Shown here piece by piece: positions 45,565-55,091 of a stretch of 64,000 nucleotides of DNA; the first letter of the stretch is position 1, and each line of letters starts with the position of its first letter. The notes under the pieces are model-generated. The model was given only the letters and a program-made list of their open reading frames with translations. It made no database searches and was not told the DNA's origin. This DNA comes from JADGHX01 sp035760965 (GTDB lineage Bacteria > Pseudomonadota > Gammaproteobacteria > Steroidobacterales > Steroidobacteraceae). Where the stretch lies: assembly GCA_035760965.1 (NCBI GenBank), contig DASTRY010000041.1:20749-84748 (forward strand), given 5' to 3'. The position numbers and the translations under genes are program-made.

Positions 45565-46848
45565 TCAGCTCGAGCTCTCGACCACGATCCCCGAGGGCGC
45601 CGCCGGGCGCTTCACGGGATTCGGCCGCAGCAGAATGATGCCGTCACGATCCTCGAGACGGATCTTGCGCACCTTCTGGCCCGTATTCACGGTCGGCGCC
45701 TGCTTGCCCTTGATGGTGACGAAGTCCTCCTCGAGCGTGACTTCCTGCGCGCCGTTCCCCTTCGGGTTGACGAGCGCAATGCCGTTCTCGAAGTCGCGCC
45801 GGTAGACGCCCTTCTGCCATGGCTTCGTCGCGGGCGCGCTCACGGCGTTCCCGAGCTTCGCGTCGAACTCGTCGAACCAGATGACGCCGGAGTAGACGCC
45901 GTTGTCGTTGCTGAACGCGAAGTAGCCGTCGTCCATCAGGCACGACGCCAAGCCGTAGCGCATGCTCCGATAGTCCTTCGGATCGGCTTCGTAGTGGAAC
46001 AGGCCGAGCTTCGGTGCGGCGAACGCGGCCATCGTCTTGCGATACTGCGCCATCATCGCGTCCCAGCCGTTGGAATCCTTGATGTGCTCGATGATGCCGC
46101 CGTTCCACTTGCCCTTGTACTCGGTGATGTCGGCTTGCGGCCGACCCCAATCGGCGACGTTGGCGATCTGCAGCTTCCCGGGCATGCGCGGCCGCAGCGC
46201 GTCGATGTACTGCACGTAGCCCTGCCGATAGTACTTCTGCACCGTCGCGCTGTTCTGGCTGTCCACCTTGCCGTCGCCGTTCCAATCGCCATCGCGACGC
46301 GGCTTCCAGAACACGTTGTCGGTGAACAGACCGTCCGCGGACGGCGTGGTCGCGCCCATCTCCTGAGCCACGTGATTCGCGAACCACTGGTTGAAGTGCA
46401 GACCGTTCGCGTCGGGCTTCGAATAGGGCGTGATGTTCAGGACGTAGCTGTCCTTGCCGAAGTCGGAGAGCACTTTGCTCTTGCCGTCCGCGCCGTACAG
46501 CCACCAGCGCTGCGCATCGACCGTCTTGCCCAGCGTCGCCCATGCGGGGTTGACGGGATAGCGCAGGCTCTCGCCAATCACATACAGAAAGATCTTGGTG
46601 TTCGGATTGCGCGACTTGATCTGCTTGACCGCCTGTTCCGGCGACGTGCCCTGGTCCTTGCCCCAGCCCGGATACATACCCAACACCGCGACGTTGAGCT
46701 TGGCAATATCCGCCTGATACGACGCGTCGTAGTAGTTCTTTGGATTGCTGATGAGCACTCCACCCAGGCGCGGGTAGCTGTCTGCGGCGTGCGCTTGCGA
46801 TGCGAGCAGCAGCGCGCCGGTCATTGTGATGACAAATTTACGAATCAC
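45565..46848 (-). CDS. secreted putative glycoside hydrolase (GHL15-like), copy A
   Basis: 427 residues from GTG 46848. Signal peptide about 1-21 (ASQAHA). The body looks like a TIM-barrel hydrolase of a hypothetical glycosyl hydrolase family (GHL15; named from memory): AVLGMYPGWG, DGLFTDNVFWKPRRDGDW, ANVADWGRP and VIWFDEFDAKLG. Residues 186-197 (DGDWNGDGKVDS) look like a Ca2+-binding EF-hand/dockerin loop. The C-terminal VTLEEDFVTIKGKQAPTVN is a beta domain. A close paralogue lies at 48977. It probably trims or modifies the EPS outside the cytoplasm. Activity unproven. Confidence 0.75.
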   Translation of the reverse strand: MIRKFVITMTGALLLASQAHAADSYPRLGGVLISNPKNYYDASYQADIAKLNVAVLGMYPGWGKDQGTSPEQAVKQIKSRNPNTKIFLYVIGESLRYPVNPAWATLGKTVDAQRWWLYGADGKSKVLSDFGKDSYVLNITPYSKPDANGLHFNQWFANHVAQEMGATTPSADGLFTDNVFWKPRRDGDWNGDGKVDSQNSATVQKYYRQGYVQYIDALRPRMPGKLQIANVADWGRPQADITEYKGKWNGGIIEHIKDSNGWDAMMAQYRKTMAAFAAPKLGLFHYEADPKDYRSMRYGLASCLMDDGYFAFSNDNGVYSGVIWFDEFDAKLGNAVSAPATKPWQKGVYRRDFENGIALVNPKGNGAQEVTLEEDFVTIKGKQAPTVNTGQKVRKIRLEDRDGIILLRPNPVKRPAAPSGIVVESSS

Positions 46849-47069
46849 TTTTTCAAACCCCCGGTCAAAACCGGCGCGAGTATTGGACGTGTGCGCGACA
46901 CGCGCAATGTCTTCAATCAGAGACGAAACCCCTCTCGCACGCCTACGCGACCGTACAGAGCCGCGCAGCGTGCCTTTTGTGACTCGGCTCACTCTCTCGG
47001 TTCGGAAACGCGCAATATGCGCGCGGTCTTCCACACGCGCGCTCTTGCAGTGAGCTCGCGCGAGCGCGC

Positions 47070-47085
47070 GGGCACATGGGTTGCG
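47070..47085 (+). promoter_or_regulatory. weak sigma-54 promoter candidate
   Basis: GGGCACATGGGTTGCG: GGCAC and TTGC correctly spaced, 9 of 13 informative positions. 47 bp upstream of the GT4 start at 47132, in a 283-bp divergent gap that otherwise holds only a small CCGGT-CAAA-ACCGG hairpin at 46861-46874. Confidence 0.4.
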
Positions 47086-47131
47086 AATTCGGCTCCGCTT
47101 CCTTCGCCGCACAAGACGATGTAACGCCACC

Positions 47132-48274
47132 ATGCTGCGCGTCGCTCGACCCACTCCCCCGTTGCTCTTTCTCCTGAACTCGTTGATGGTCGGCGGCTCG
47201 GAAACGAAGAGCATCCGGATGGCGAATGCGCTCGCCGCACGAGGCAGCGACGTGACGGTGGCGTACCTCAATCCACCCGAGCAGCTGATCGGCGAGATCG
47301 AGCCGCGCGTGCGCACGCTCCATTTGCGTCGGCGGGGAAAGTTTTCGGTGCGCGCGTGGCGCGGCTTGGTAGACGCGATCCGCACACGCGGCACACCGGT
47401 CGTGGTGGCGATGAATCTCTATCCGTCGCTCTATGCCGCGCTCGCGCGCTCGTGGCTCGGTCGCGATCGGTTTCGGTTGCTGATGTCGGTGAACGTCACC
47501 GACTTCGTGAGCCGAGAGCACGAGCGCCGAATGCTCCTGTATCGGCGTGTGCTCAAGCGCGCGGACACCGTGATCTTCGGCGCCGAGACGCAACGCCGGC
47601 TGTGGCGCGAACGCTATGGCATCGGCGGCGACGAACGGGGGCCCGGCAAGGAAGCCTCCTCGGTCGTGCTCTACAACGGCGTCGATACCGACCGCTTCGC
47701 ACCCGCCGCGCGCACGCCCGCCGCGCATCGATTCCTCCGCACGCGTTACGTGATCGGCACCGTCGGTCGCATGCGAGCCGAGAAAGCACAGCACACCCTC
47801 GTCGCCGTCACTGCGACACTGCGCTCACGCGGCATCGACGTCGGCGCTCTCTTGGTCGGCGACGGCCCGGAGCGCCCACGCATCCTCGCGGAGATCGACG
47901 CGCACGGCATGCAGCAGTTCGTGACGCTCGCCGGCGAGACGAAGGACGTTCGCCCGTACCTCGCGGACATGGACGTGTTCGTGCTGCCGTCGATCAGTGT
48001 CGAGACGTTCTCCAACGCCGCGCTCGAAGCGCTCGCGTGCGGCGTGCCCGTCGTGTGCTCGCGCATCGGCGGGATGGAGGAGCTGATCGGCTATGGCGGC
48101 GGAGTGAGCTACGCCGCCGGCGACGTGCGCGATCTCACCGACGTTCTCGCCCGCCTTCTGAGCGATGATAGCGAAAGGCAGCGGCTAGCTCGTGCCGCGC
48201 GTCGCGCGGCAGTCGAGCATTTCGGCTGGGATCGTATGGTCGATCGCTTTCTCTCGTTGGCCGCAGCGCGATGA
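47132..48274 (+). CDS. GT4-family glycosyltransferase
   Basis: 380 residues from ATG 47132. GT-B retaining enzyme: SLMVGGSETKSIRMANALAARG at about 19-40, VGRMRAEKAQHTLV, VLPSISVETFSNAALEALACGVPVV with the catalytic Glu residues. EPS sugar addition, donor unknown. The 3' end overlaps the convergent methyltransferase gene by 140 bp; its C-terminus (EHFGWDRMVDRFLSL) is a normal family end, so the overlap falls in the tail of the partner. Confidence 0.92.
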   Translation: MLRVARPTPPLLFLLNSLMVGGSETKSIRMANALAARGSDVTVAYLNPPEQLIGEIEPRVRTLHLRRRGKFSVRAWRGLVDAIRTRGTPVVVAMNLYPSLYAALARSWLGRDRFRLLMSVNVTDFVSREHERRMLLYRRVLKRADTVIFGAETQRRLWRERYGIGGDERGPGKEASSVVLYNGVDTDRFAPAARTPAAHRFLRTRYVIGTVGRMRAEKAQHTLVAVTATLRSRGIDVGALLVGDGPERPRILAEIDAHGMQQFVTLAGETKDVRPYLADMDVFVLPSISVETFSNAALEALACGVPVVCSRIGGMEELIGYGGGVSYAAGDVRDLTDVLARLLSDDSERQRLARAARRAAVEHFGWDRMVDRFLSLAAAR

Positions 48275-48980
48275 TGTTGTCCTGCTGCGCGCGCCACCCG
48301 AAGAAGTAAACGCACGGGAACAAGAACTTCGCGAGCCCGCTGGCTTCGAGCCGGCGAATCGTGGCAGCACGACGCGCGTACAGGCTCTCGTAGTACGCCA
48401 GCGTCAGGTCGTGCGCAGGACCCAGCTCGGCACATAGCTCGTGATACAGCTCTTCGCGAGCAAATCCCGCGTGCGCGCCGTACTCGTTGCGAAAACGACC
48501 GCGCAGGCGCGCCTTCCAGTCCTGGAGATTCCAGTGAACCTTCTCGCGCCACCCGGCATTCGCGCTGCCTAGATAGCCAACGAGACGCTGCCGGTTCGGT
48601 GTGCCGACGCAGTACCCGCCGTGGCGCACGAGCACGCGGCGCATCTCCGCGAGCGCGCGGCGAAAGTCGGGAATGTGCTCGAGCGTGTGATAGGAATAGA
48701 CGAAGTCGAACGCGCCGTCCGGAAATTCGATGGCGGTGGCATCGCCGCGTCGCAGGTCCACGGTCCGCGCGGCGTCGGCATCGAAGTGTGCATGCAGATC
48801 GATGCCGACCACCTGTGCGCCGAAGCTGCATGCGAGCTGCGCCGCCTCGCGCCCGCTGCCGCAGCCGACGACGAGAATGCGGGTGGGCGCCCGCCCGAAG
48901 TGTCTGCGTATGAGCGCGGCCATGAGCGCCGTCTTGCGATCGGCGAGCGCGCGCTGTCCGGATTTCGAATCGGTCGTCAA
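48135..48980 (-). CDS. class I SAM-dependent methyltransferase (type 11)
   Basis: 281 residues from TTG 48980, whose codon overlaps the stop of the GHL15-like copy B gene (ATTGA), with GAGGAG upstream. Motif I VVGCGSGREAAQLACSFG, motif II VVGIDLHAHF, post I RGDATAIEF and YSYHTLEHIPDFRRALAEM are standard for Methyltransf_11. It could methylate an EPS sugar. The last 47 residues (RESDRPYDPSRN onward) lie over the GT4 gene and look like unconserved read-through. Confidence 0.83.
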   Translation of the reverse strand: MTTDSKSGQRALADRKTALMAALIRRHFGRAPTRILVVGCGSGREAAQLACSFGAQVVGIDLHAHFDADAARTVDLRRGDATAIEFPDGAFDFVYSYHTLEHIPDFRRALAEMRRVLVRHGGYCVGTPNRQRLVGYLGSANAGWREKVHWNLQDWKARLRGRFRNEYGAHAGFAREELYHELCAELGPAHDLTLAYYESLYARRAATIRRLEASGLAKFLFPCVYFFGWRAQQDNIIALRPTRESDRPYDPSRNARLPRDARHELAAAFRYHRSEGGRERR

Positions 48981-50239
48981 TGCTCCTCCTCGTGGCGAGA
49001 GTGCTTCTTGCGCATCAGAATGATCCCATCGCGATCCTGCAGCACGACTTTGCGGACCGTCTGGCCGTTGTTGACGCTCGGCGCCTGCTCGCCTTTCAGC
49101 TTCACGAAGTCCTCTTCGAGCGTCACTTCCTGCATGCCGTTCCCTTTCGGATTCACGAGGGCGATGCCGCCGTCGAAGTCGCGGCGCCAAACCCCCTTCT
49201 GCCAGGCCGACGTCGGCTTGTTGCGCGGCATGCCGAGCTTCGCGTCGTACTCGTCGAACCAGTTGACGCCGTAGTTCTTGGTCGCGATGTCGTTGAACGT
49301 GTAGTAGCCGTCATCCATGAGACACGACGTGAGGCCATAGCGCATCGACTGGTAGTCATGCTTGTCCCCGTGCTGCTCGAAGATGCCGAGCTTCGGCCCG
49401 CGAAACGCGGCCATCACCTTGCGATAGCCGGCCATCATCGCGGCCCAGCCTTGCCGGTCCTCGATCGAATAGCTCTTGCCGATCATGCCTTCGAGCACAC
49501 CGCCGTCGAACACGCCTTCGTACTCGGTGATCACTGCATTCGGCCGCACCCAGTCCGCAACATTCGCGAGCATGATCTTTCCGGGAGGGATCAGGTCGCG
49601 AAGCCGATCGGCGTACTGGCGATAGCCGGTGCGAAACCAGCGCTGCACGGTGGGATCCTTGTTGCTGTCGTCCTTGCCATCGCGGTTCCAATCGCCGTCG
49701 CGGCGCGGCTTCCAGAACACGTTGTCGGTGTAGATGCCGTCGATGTGCGGCATGGCCTCGACGTAGGTGTCGTTCACAAAACCTGCGAACCACTGGCCGA
49801 AGGTGTGGCCGTCCGCGTCCTTACGCGCAAACGGCGTGATGTTCAGGATGTAGGTCCCGTGCCCGTAGTCCGACAGGACTTTGTTCCCATCGCTCGTGGT
49901 GAGCCACCACTGCTCCGCGTCGATCTTGGCCTGCATCGGCTTCCAGACCGCCGGCGCCGGCAAGCGGAAGCTCTCCGCGAGCACGTACACCGTAACGCGC
50001 GAGTGCGGATTGATCTCATGGATGCGCCTCGCGACGTCGTCCATCGTTTTCCAACCGGGATACACGGCGAGCACGGACACGTCGAGCTTTGCGAGGTCTC
50101 TCACGTATTCCGGCCGCTTGTAATCGTGCGGGCTGCTGATGGGGTCGCCGCCGATCCGTGGATACGTGTCGTCGCCGTGGGCCTGCGCTGCCAGCGCGAG
50201 TGTCGCACCGAGCGCCCCGGCGAGCGCGCCGACCTTCAT
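48977..50239 (-). CDS. secreted putative glycoside hydrolase (GHL15-like), copy B
   Basis: 420 residues from ATG 50239 (GAGG upstream). Signal peptide about 1-21 (LALAAQAHG). It is a clear paralogue of the protein at 45565: TDNVFWKPRRDGDWNRDGK, ANVADWVRP, SMRYGLTSCLMDDGYYTF and the tail LEEDFVKLKGEQAPSVNNGQ match almost residue by residue. The Ca-loop here is DGDWNRDGKDDS. The C-terminus differs (KKHSRHEEEH, His/Glu-rich). It is coupled to the methyltransferase gene downstream. Periplasmic or secreted EPS processing is an inference. Confidence 0.77.
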   Translation of the reverse strand: MKVGALAGALGATLALAAQAHGDDTYPRIGGDPISSPHDYKRPEYVRDLAKLDVSVLAVYPGWKTMDDVARRIHEINPHSRVTVYVLAESFRLPAPAVWKPMQAKIDAEQWWLTTSDGNKVLSDYGHGTYILNITPFARKDADGHTFGQWFAGFVNDTYVEAMPHIDGIYTDNVFWKPRRDGDWNRDGKDDSNKDPTVQRWFRTGYRQYADRLRDLIPPGKIMLANVADWVRPNAVITEYEGVFDGGVLEGMIGKSYSIEDRQGWAAMMAGYRKVMAAFRGPKLGIFEQHGDKHDYQSMRYGLTSCLMDDGYYTFNDIATKNYGVNWFDEYDAKLGMPRNKPTSAWQKGVWRRDFDGGIALVNPKGNGMQEVTLEEDFVKLKGEQAPSVNNGQTVRKVVLQDRDGIILMRKKHSRHEEEH

Positions 50240-50270
50240 GCGGGCCTCGCCCACGTCGGCAGCAGCACGC

Positions 50271-51725
50271 TCATGCCCTGCTCCAGTTGAACACGGTCTT
50301 GCGGACCGATTGGAGCACGAGCTCCAGCTCGGGCACGCGGAGCAGCTTCATCAGCAACGCAAAGGCGGCGACATAGACGATACCGCCCACGATGACACCG
50401 GCGAAGCCCAGCGTCTCCGTCCACATGGGACTTGCGATCACGACGGCTGCCAGCCCTGCGGCGAGCGCGATGCGCCCGAGCGTCGCCCACGGCACGAGCT
50501 CACGCAGCGACACGCCATGGAACTTCGCGACGGCACAGCCGAGCCACGTGGCGTCCACGAAGCACGCCAACACCGACGCCGCCATAGCGCCGCGGATGCC
50601 GGCACCCGGCAGGATCGTGAACAGAGTGAGCGCACCGACCGCGAGCGCCGCGAGGTTGCTGAACATGATCGGTGCCGGACGGCCGATCGCGCGCAACGCC
50701 GGAGAAAAATCGCAGCACTCGCGAACCAGCACCAGCATGTAGATCTGCATCACTGCCGCGGCCGGGGCGTACTTCTCGCCGAATACGGTGGTCACGAGCG
50801 GATGCGCGAAGCGCGCGACGAACACGGCGATGGGCAAGAGCAGCATGGCGTTCATCACCGTCGCGCGGCGCCATAGGACGAGCGGACTCTCGCGCGAATC
50901 CCGGCGCCGCCGCACCATCTCGGGTAGTACGACCGTGGAGATCGAATTGCGCATGATCACGACCACCGGCTCGGCGAACCGACCGATCGCGAACTGCGCG
51001 AGCGCCGCGGGGCCGAGCAGCTTGGCGACCGCGAGACTGCTCAGCGTCCGATTGAGCAGCGCAACCATCGAGCCGGCTCCGGATGGGATGCAGAAAGACA
51101 ACTGCGCCCGCCATGGATTCGGGAGCGGCGGTTCGTGCCGCGCGGCGCGAACGTGGACGAAGAACGCGATGGCCGAGCCGATCAAGCGCGCGGCCTCGAG
51201 CGCGACCAGCGACCAGATGATCGCGCCGACATCGTGCGTGAGCACGGACACGCTGAGCACCACGAGCAAGCGCACGGTGAGCCGGCTCGCGGAGTACGCG
51301 AACATCGCTCCGGGGCGATGGTTCGCGAGAAAGTACATCTCCCAGAAATCGAAGTTGACTGCGAGCAGCAGATAGAGCACGAGCGGCCAGAGGTAGACAC
51401 CCACGACCGCTCCGCCGGTCGCGAGATCGATGGCGATCAGGCCGATCGCCACCAGTGTCGTGGTCGCGCCCGTCAGGACGACCGTTTGCCGCACCAGCCG
51501 CCACGGGCTCTGCGGATTCGCAGGAATGAAATACAGCAGGCTGTCCGGAATGACGAACGCACCGATCGACTGCAGGAACGATCCGTAGAGCAGGAATTCA
51601 CGGTAGCGGCCGAACTCCTCGACCGACAACACGCGTACCAGCACGATCGGGCTCAAGACCATGAGCCCGTAGTTCGCAAGGCGCGCGAGGGTCAGAGATG
51701 CCGCATGGTGTGCGAGTCGCGACAT
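50271..51725 (-). CDS. second oligosaccharide flippase (Wzx-like)
   Basis: 484-residue polytopic protein of the polysaccharide flippase superfamily with 12-14 helices. N-terminal LANYGLMVLSPIVLVRVLSVEEFGRYREF is the family mark. It is a different subfamily from the flippase at 35090. Downstream of the GT39 gene by 4 bp, in the operon sugar transferase, ligase, GT39, flippase. Two flippases imply two repeat units or a backup route. Confidence 0.88.
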   Translation of the reverse strand: MSRLAHHAASLTLARLANYGLMVLSPIVLVRVLSVEEFGRYREFLLYGSFLQSIGAFVIPDSLLYFIPANPQSPWRLVRQTVVLTGATTTLVAIGLIAIDLATGGAVVGVYLWPLVLYLLLAVNFDFWEMYFLANHRPGAMFAYSASRLTVRLLVVLSVSVLTHDVGAIIWSLVALEAARLIGSAIAFFVHVRAARHEPPLPNPWRAQLSFCIPSGAGSMVALLNRTLSSLAVAKLLGPAALAQFAIGRFAEPVVVIMRNSISTVVLPEMVRRRRDSRESPLVLWRRATVMNAMLLLPIAVFVARFAHPLVTTVFGEKYAPAAAVMQIYMLVLVRECCDFSPALRAIGRPAPIMFSNLAALAVGALTLFTILPGAGIRGAMAASVLACFVDATWLGCAVAKFHGVSLRELVPWATLGRIALAAGLAAVVIASPMWTETLGFAGVIVGGIVYVAAFALLMKLLRVPELELVLQSVRKTVFNWSRA

Positions 51726-51729
51726 CGAA

Positions 51730-53697
51730 TCACTCCGGGGCGCCTGGCGGCGGCACCTTCAGCACCACCGTCAAGTTGTCCCGGCCGCGCCAGACTTCCT
51801 TGAAGCGCGGCGATTGGAGGAGCGCGGACAAACCGGGGCCGCGCGCATGACGCCGGCCGTCCGCCTGGTTCTCGCCGCTGCCGATCACGTAGATGGCTCC
51901 GCGGTCAGGCCGTGCGATCAGCTCCTCGAGCTCCTCGGCCGTGCCGAGGAGCGGCACGTCGGTGTACATGTCGCGCAAGCGGCCATTCTTCATGCGTACG
52001 AATTCGGTCACGACATCACGCGAGATGAGCCAGTAGTCGACGTGCCCAAGGTAGTACGTCTGCTCGAGAACGTCCTCCGCGAGAATGATGTCGCGCGGCC
52101 CGGGATGGATCGAACGCATGTACTCGGCAGCGCCCTTGTGATCCGGGCTGTTCGCGTATCCGACACCGACCTCGCGAGCGAACACGAAGGGGTTGATGGC
52201 GAGCACCGCCACTCCCGCGGCAACCGCCGCCTGCCAGCGCAGCGAGCGCGCGAAGAACCACTGCGCGACGGCGAACGCGCACAGGAGCATTGGCATGATC
52301 TGCGCCGCCGTGTAACGCATCGGGACATTCCACTTGAACATTCCGATCAACAGCAGCGGGATCCACACACCCAGTACGCCGAACAGGATGAAGTCCGGCA
52401 CCGGGCGGCGCTGGGCAAGCCGCCACAAGGAAACGACAATGCCGGCGGCGAATAGGAGCGCGGCGACCTCCGAGTACTCGGCAATCCGGGGATACGGCCA
52501 CAGACTCGGCCGTCCCGCCATGGCCCCGAAAATCTGCCGCAGCGACTCGACGCCGTTCACATGCAGCACGTAAATCTGCGCGGCCGCGATGACGAAGCCG
52601 ATCGCCGCAAGCGGCAGGAGGCTCCGCATCGTCACCCTTCCGTAGCGTTGACCGATGATCAGCCCCGTCGCCGCCAACAGTGCCGCGACGTGATAGCTGA
52701 AAGCCACTTGCGCAAACAGCGCGAGCGCGAGTGCGCCGCCAGTCGTGGCGGCGGCAAGCGCTCCGTTGACACGCCGGGCAACGATCGCCGCGAGAGCCGC
52801 ACCGACGGCGAGCGCCGCCGCGTAAAACCACCAACCGAGCTGCGGAATCGCCGCCGCAGCGCGCGCACCGCTCGGAACATTTGCGATGTCACCCGGCATT
52901 TCGGTGGGAGGCGGATACTGACTCGCGATCCAGTGGTCCACGCCGGCGAAGCCCGCGACGATCACGACGAAAGCGGCGGCTCCAAGTAGCACCTTGTGCC
53001 ACTCGCCGCGTACCAAACCCGGATAGAACGCGAGGAAGGCAGCGAACACCGCGAGCGTATGGAACTGGATGCCGACGAGCAGCACGAGCACCGCGCCGAT
53101 CAGGTACCGCAGCTTGTCGGTGCGTTCCCACTCGAACAGCAGGAGCGCATACCCGACGACGCACGTCTCCAAAAAGATGTACATGCGCGCGGTCTGCGAA
53201 TCGGCAATGAGCGCGGGCAGAAGGGCCACGGTGGCCGTGAAGGCGAGATTCCACGCCGGTGCGAGAAATCTCTGCCCCGCCCGGTACGCGAGCACGATCA
53301 GCAGCACGCCGCAAAGCGCAGAAGGGATGCGAAAGGCCCACTCGCTTTCGCCGAACAGCTCGACCGATCCGGCCATCATGTAGAGCTGACCGATGCCCCG
53401 CGGGTACAGCATTCCGCTCGGCAAGCGCGGCGACCCATGCTCCACGATGTGCATGGTCGGCATCGCCATCGTCTCTTCGTCCCCATGCAGACCGACGGCG
53501 CCGAGGTCCCAGAACCGCACGAACGTTCCAATGGCCACTATGGCTGCAAGCATGACGAGCGTACGCGCGTTGCTGCGCTCGGCCGGCGTGCTCGTCGTGA
53601 AGAGCCCTGCGAAATCCTGCAGAAGGCGCGACGGGAGCGCGCGCCAGGAGCTCGCGCCGATCGCGCTGTGCGGTCGTAGGGTCCGAATCGATTGCAT
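51730..53697 (-). CDS. GT39-type membrane glycosyltransferase
   Basis: 655 residues from ATG 53697. ArnT/PMT-like integral membrane enzyme with about 11 helices; the catalytic acidic motif in the first periplasmic loop is WDLGAVGLHGDEETM, and a large C-terminal periplasmic part ends LTVVLKVPPPG. It takes sugar from a polyprenyl-phosphate donor (perhaps made by the GT2 enzymes at 40980) and transfers it in the periplasm. The frame is open for another 254 codons upstream through the ligase gene, which is not real coding. Confidence 0.88.
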   Translation of the reverse strand: MQSIRTLRPHSAIGASSWRALPSRLLQDFAGLFTTSTPAERSNARTLVMLAAIVAIGTFVRFWDLGAVGLHGDEETMAMPTMHIVEHGSPRLPSGMLYPRGIGQLYMMAGSVELFGESEWAFRIPSALCGVLLIVLAYRAGQRFLAPAWNLAFTATVALLPALIADSQTARMYIFLETCVVGYALLLFEWERTDKLRYLIGAVLVLLVGIQFHTLAVFAAFLAFYPGLVRGEWHKVLLGAAAFVVIVAGFAGVDHWIASQYPPPTEMPGDIANVPSGARAAAAIPQLGWWFYAAALAVGAALAAIVARRVNGALAAATTGGALALALFAQVAFSYHVAALLAATGLIIGQRYGRVTMRSLLPLAAIGFVIAAAQIYVLHVNGVESLRQIFGAMAGRPSLWPYPRIAEYSEVAALLFAAGIVVSLWRLAQRRPVPDFILFGVLGVWIPLLLIGMFKWNVPMRYTAAQIMPMLLCAFAVAQWFFARSLRWQAAVAAGVAVLAINPFVFAREVGVGYANSPDHKGAAEYMRSIHPGPRDIILAEDVLEQTYYLGHVDYWLISRDVVTEFVRMKNGRLRDMYTDVPLLGTAEELEELIARPDRGAIYVIGSGENQADGRRHARGPGLSALLQSPRFKEVWRGRDNLTVVLKVPPPGAPE

Positions 53698-53708
53698 GAT
53701 TGACCTCG

Positions 53709-55046
53709 TCAGCGAACGGGGCGCGGGAACGCGCCGTGAACCGGCCGCGCCACCGGACGGCGCGGGGCCTCGGCCACGCGCAGTGGCGTGAAGCTGCGTT
53801 CGGCGTTGGTCTGCAGCAGCGAGCACATCTTCAAGATCACCCCGACGTACAACCACACGTAAGGCCAGGGCGTGATGAGATTGACGAAGAAGATCGCGAC
53901 GGCAACCATCATGAAGCCGAATACGAATGCCAGGAGCTGCGCCTGGATTGCCCGATCTTCCGTGACCGCGATCGTGCGTAGAGTTTCGAGCAGCGTCCGC
54001 GCCTGAATGAAGATCAACGACAGCATGCCCGTCAGGCCGAGCTCGAACCACAAGCTCAGATACTGGTTGTGCGGGATGTAGCGGAACGGCATCGTGGAGT
54101 AGACGTCCCAACCGAAGCCCGTGATGAACGTGGTCGGGGTCTGCGCCATGCGTCGTAACAACGCCGCCCAGATCGCGGTGCGTCCCGACGACATCTCGCC
54201 GGCGTCCACCGTCTGGGCCGTCCCCAGCAAGCGATGCGTGATGAGGTCGCTCACCGACGGATTGACTATTCCGGCGATGACCACTGCCAACACTGCGAGG
54301 AACAGCGCGATGAATCCGCCCACTGCGAAGCGCCGCAACGGAACATAGCGCCGGCACAGCCACATGGCCCCGATCCCGCCGACGAAGAGACCGACGAACG
54401 CACCTCGGGAGACGGTCATGAGCAATACGACCGCGGAACAGAGCGTCACGAAGGCCCACATGGCCCGCTGCAACCCGCGGGTCGTGTATGCGAACGCCAC
54501 CATCGCCGGCAGCGTGCAGACCAGCAGCGCTCCCGTTTCGTTCGCGTGCCCGAACGCGCCGAACACGCGGCCCTCCTCCGCGCCGCGCTCACCGATCTTC
54601 ATGCCGAGGTGGATGATGTGTGCGGTGTCGAGGTTCGTGAGGAAGTTCGCGAAGCCGATCGCGAGAATCAGCGCCTTCAGCACGAAACGGGAATCTGCCA
54701 TGTCGCGCAACCCGTAGAACGCCGCGAGGAGGAGCAGCGCCGGATCGATCAGCATGTTCTTCAGGGTGACGAGGTGCGCGAACAGGTGATACCCCGGGTA
54801 TTTCACGACCAGCGCCGCGATGATCCACGTTGCCCCCGCGTAGCCGATGAGCAGCACGAATGCGACGTGCAGGCTCACGTAGAACACGCGATCGACACCC
54901 GTGAGCGCGAGGCGGAACAGCACGCCGAACACGATGAGATACAGCCAGAGGTTCTTGACGCTGATGCCGGTAACGAGACTCATCTCGACGCCGAACACGT
55001 CGGAGCCGACGCAGGTCACGATGAAGAGCAGGAGCAACCAGCGCAC
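53709..55046 (-). CDS. O-antigen ligase-like protein
   Basis: 445 residues from GTG 55046 (AAGGG upstream). About 12 helices and the Wzy_C/WaaL-type loop: FGHANETGALLVC, RTAIWAALLRRM and FRYIPHNQYLSLWFELGLTGML, with the conserved His/Asn. It should polymerise or ligate the EPS repeat unit in the periplasm. An XrtA-type O-glycosylation ligase is one option; the domain alone does not distinguish. It is 45 bp behind the sugar transferase gene. Confidence 0.88.
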   Translation of the reverse strand: MRWLLLLFIVTCVGSDVFGVEMSLVTGISVKNLWLYLIVFGVLFRLALTGVDRVFYVSLHVAFVLLIGYAGATWIIAALVVKYPGYHLFAHLVTLKNMLIDPALLLLAAFYGLRDMADSRFVLKALILAIGFANFLTNLDTAHIIHLGMKIGERGAEEGRVFGAFGHANETGALLVCTLPAMVAFAYTTRGLQRAMWAFVTLCSAVVLLMTVSRGAFVGLFVGGIGAMWLCRRYVPLRRFAVGGFIALFLAVLAVVIAGIVNPSVSDLITHRLLGTAQTVDAGEMSSGRTAIWAALLRRMAQTPTTFITGFGWDVYSTMPFRYIPHNQYLSLWFELGLTGMLSLIFIQARTLLETLRTIAVTEDRAIQAQLLAFVFGFMMVAVAIFFVNLITPWPYVWLYVGVILKMCSLLQTNAERSFTPLRVAEAPRRPVARPVHGAFPRPVR

Positions 55047-55091
55047 GGCGTCACCCTTTCGCCGCGCAGGGCGCGGCCAGCGTCGCAACCA

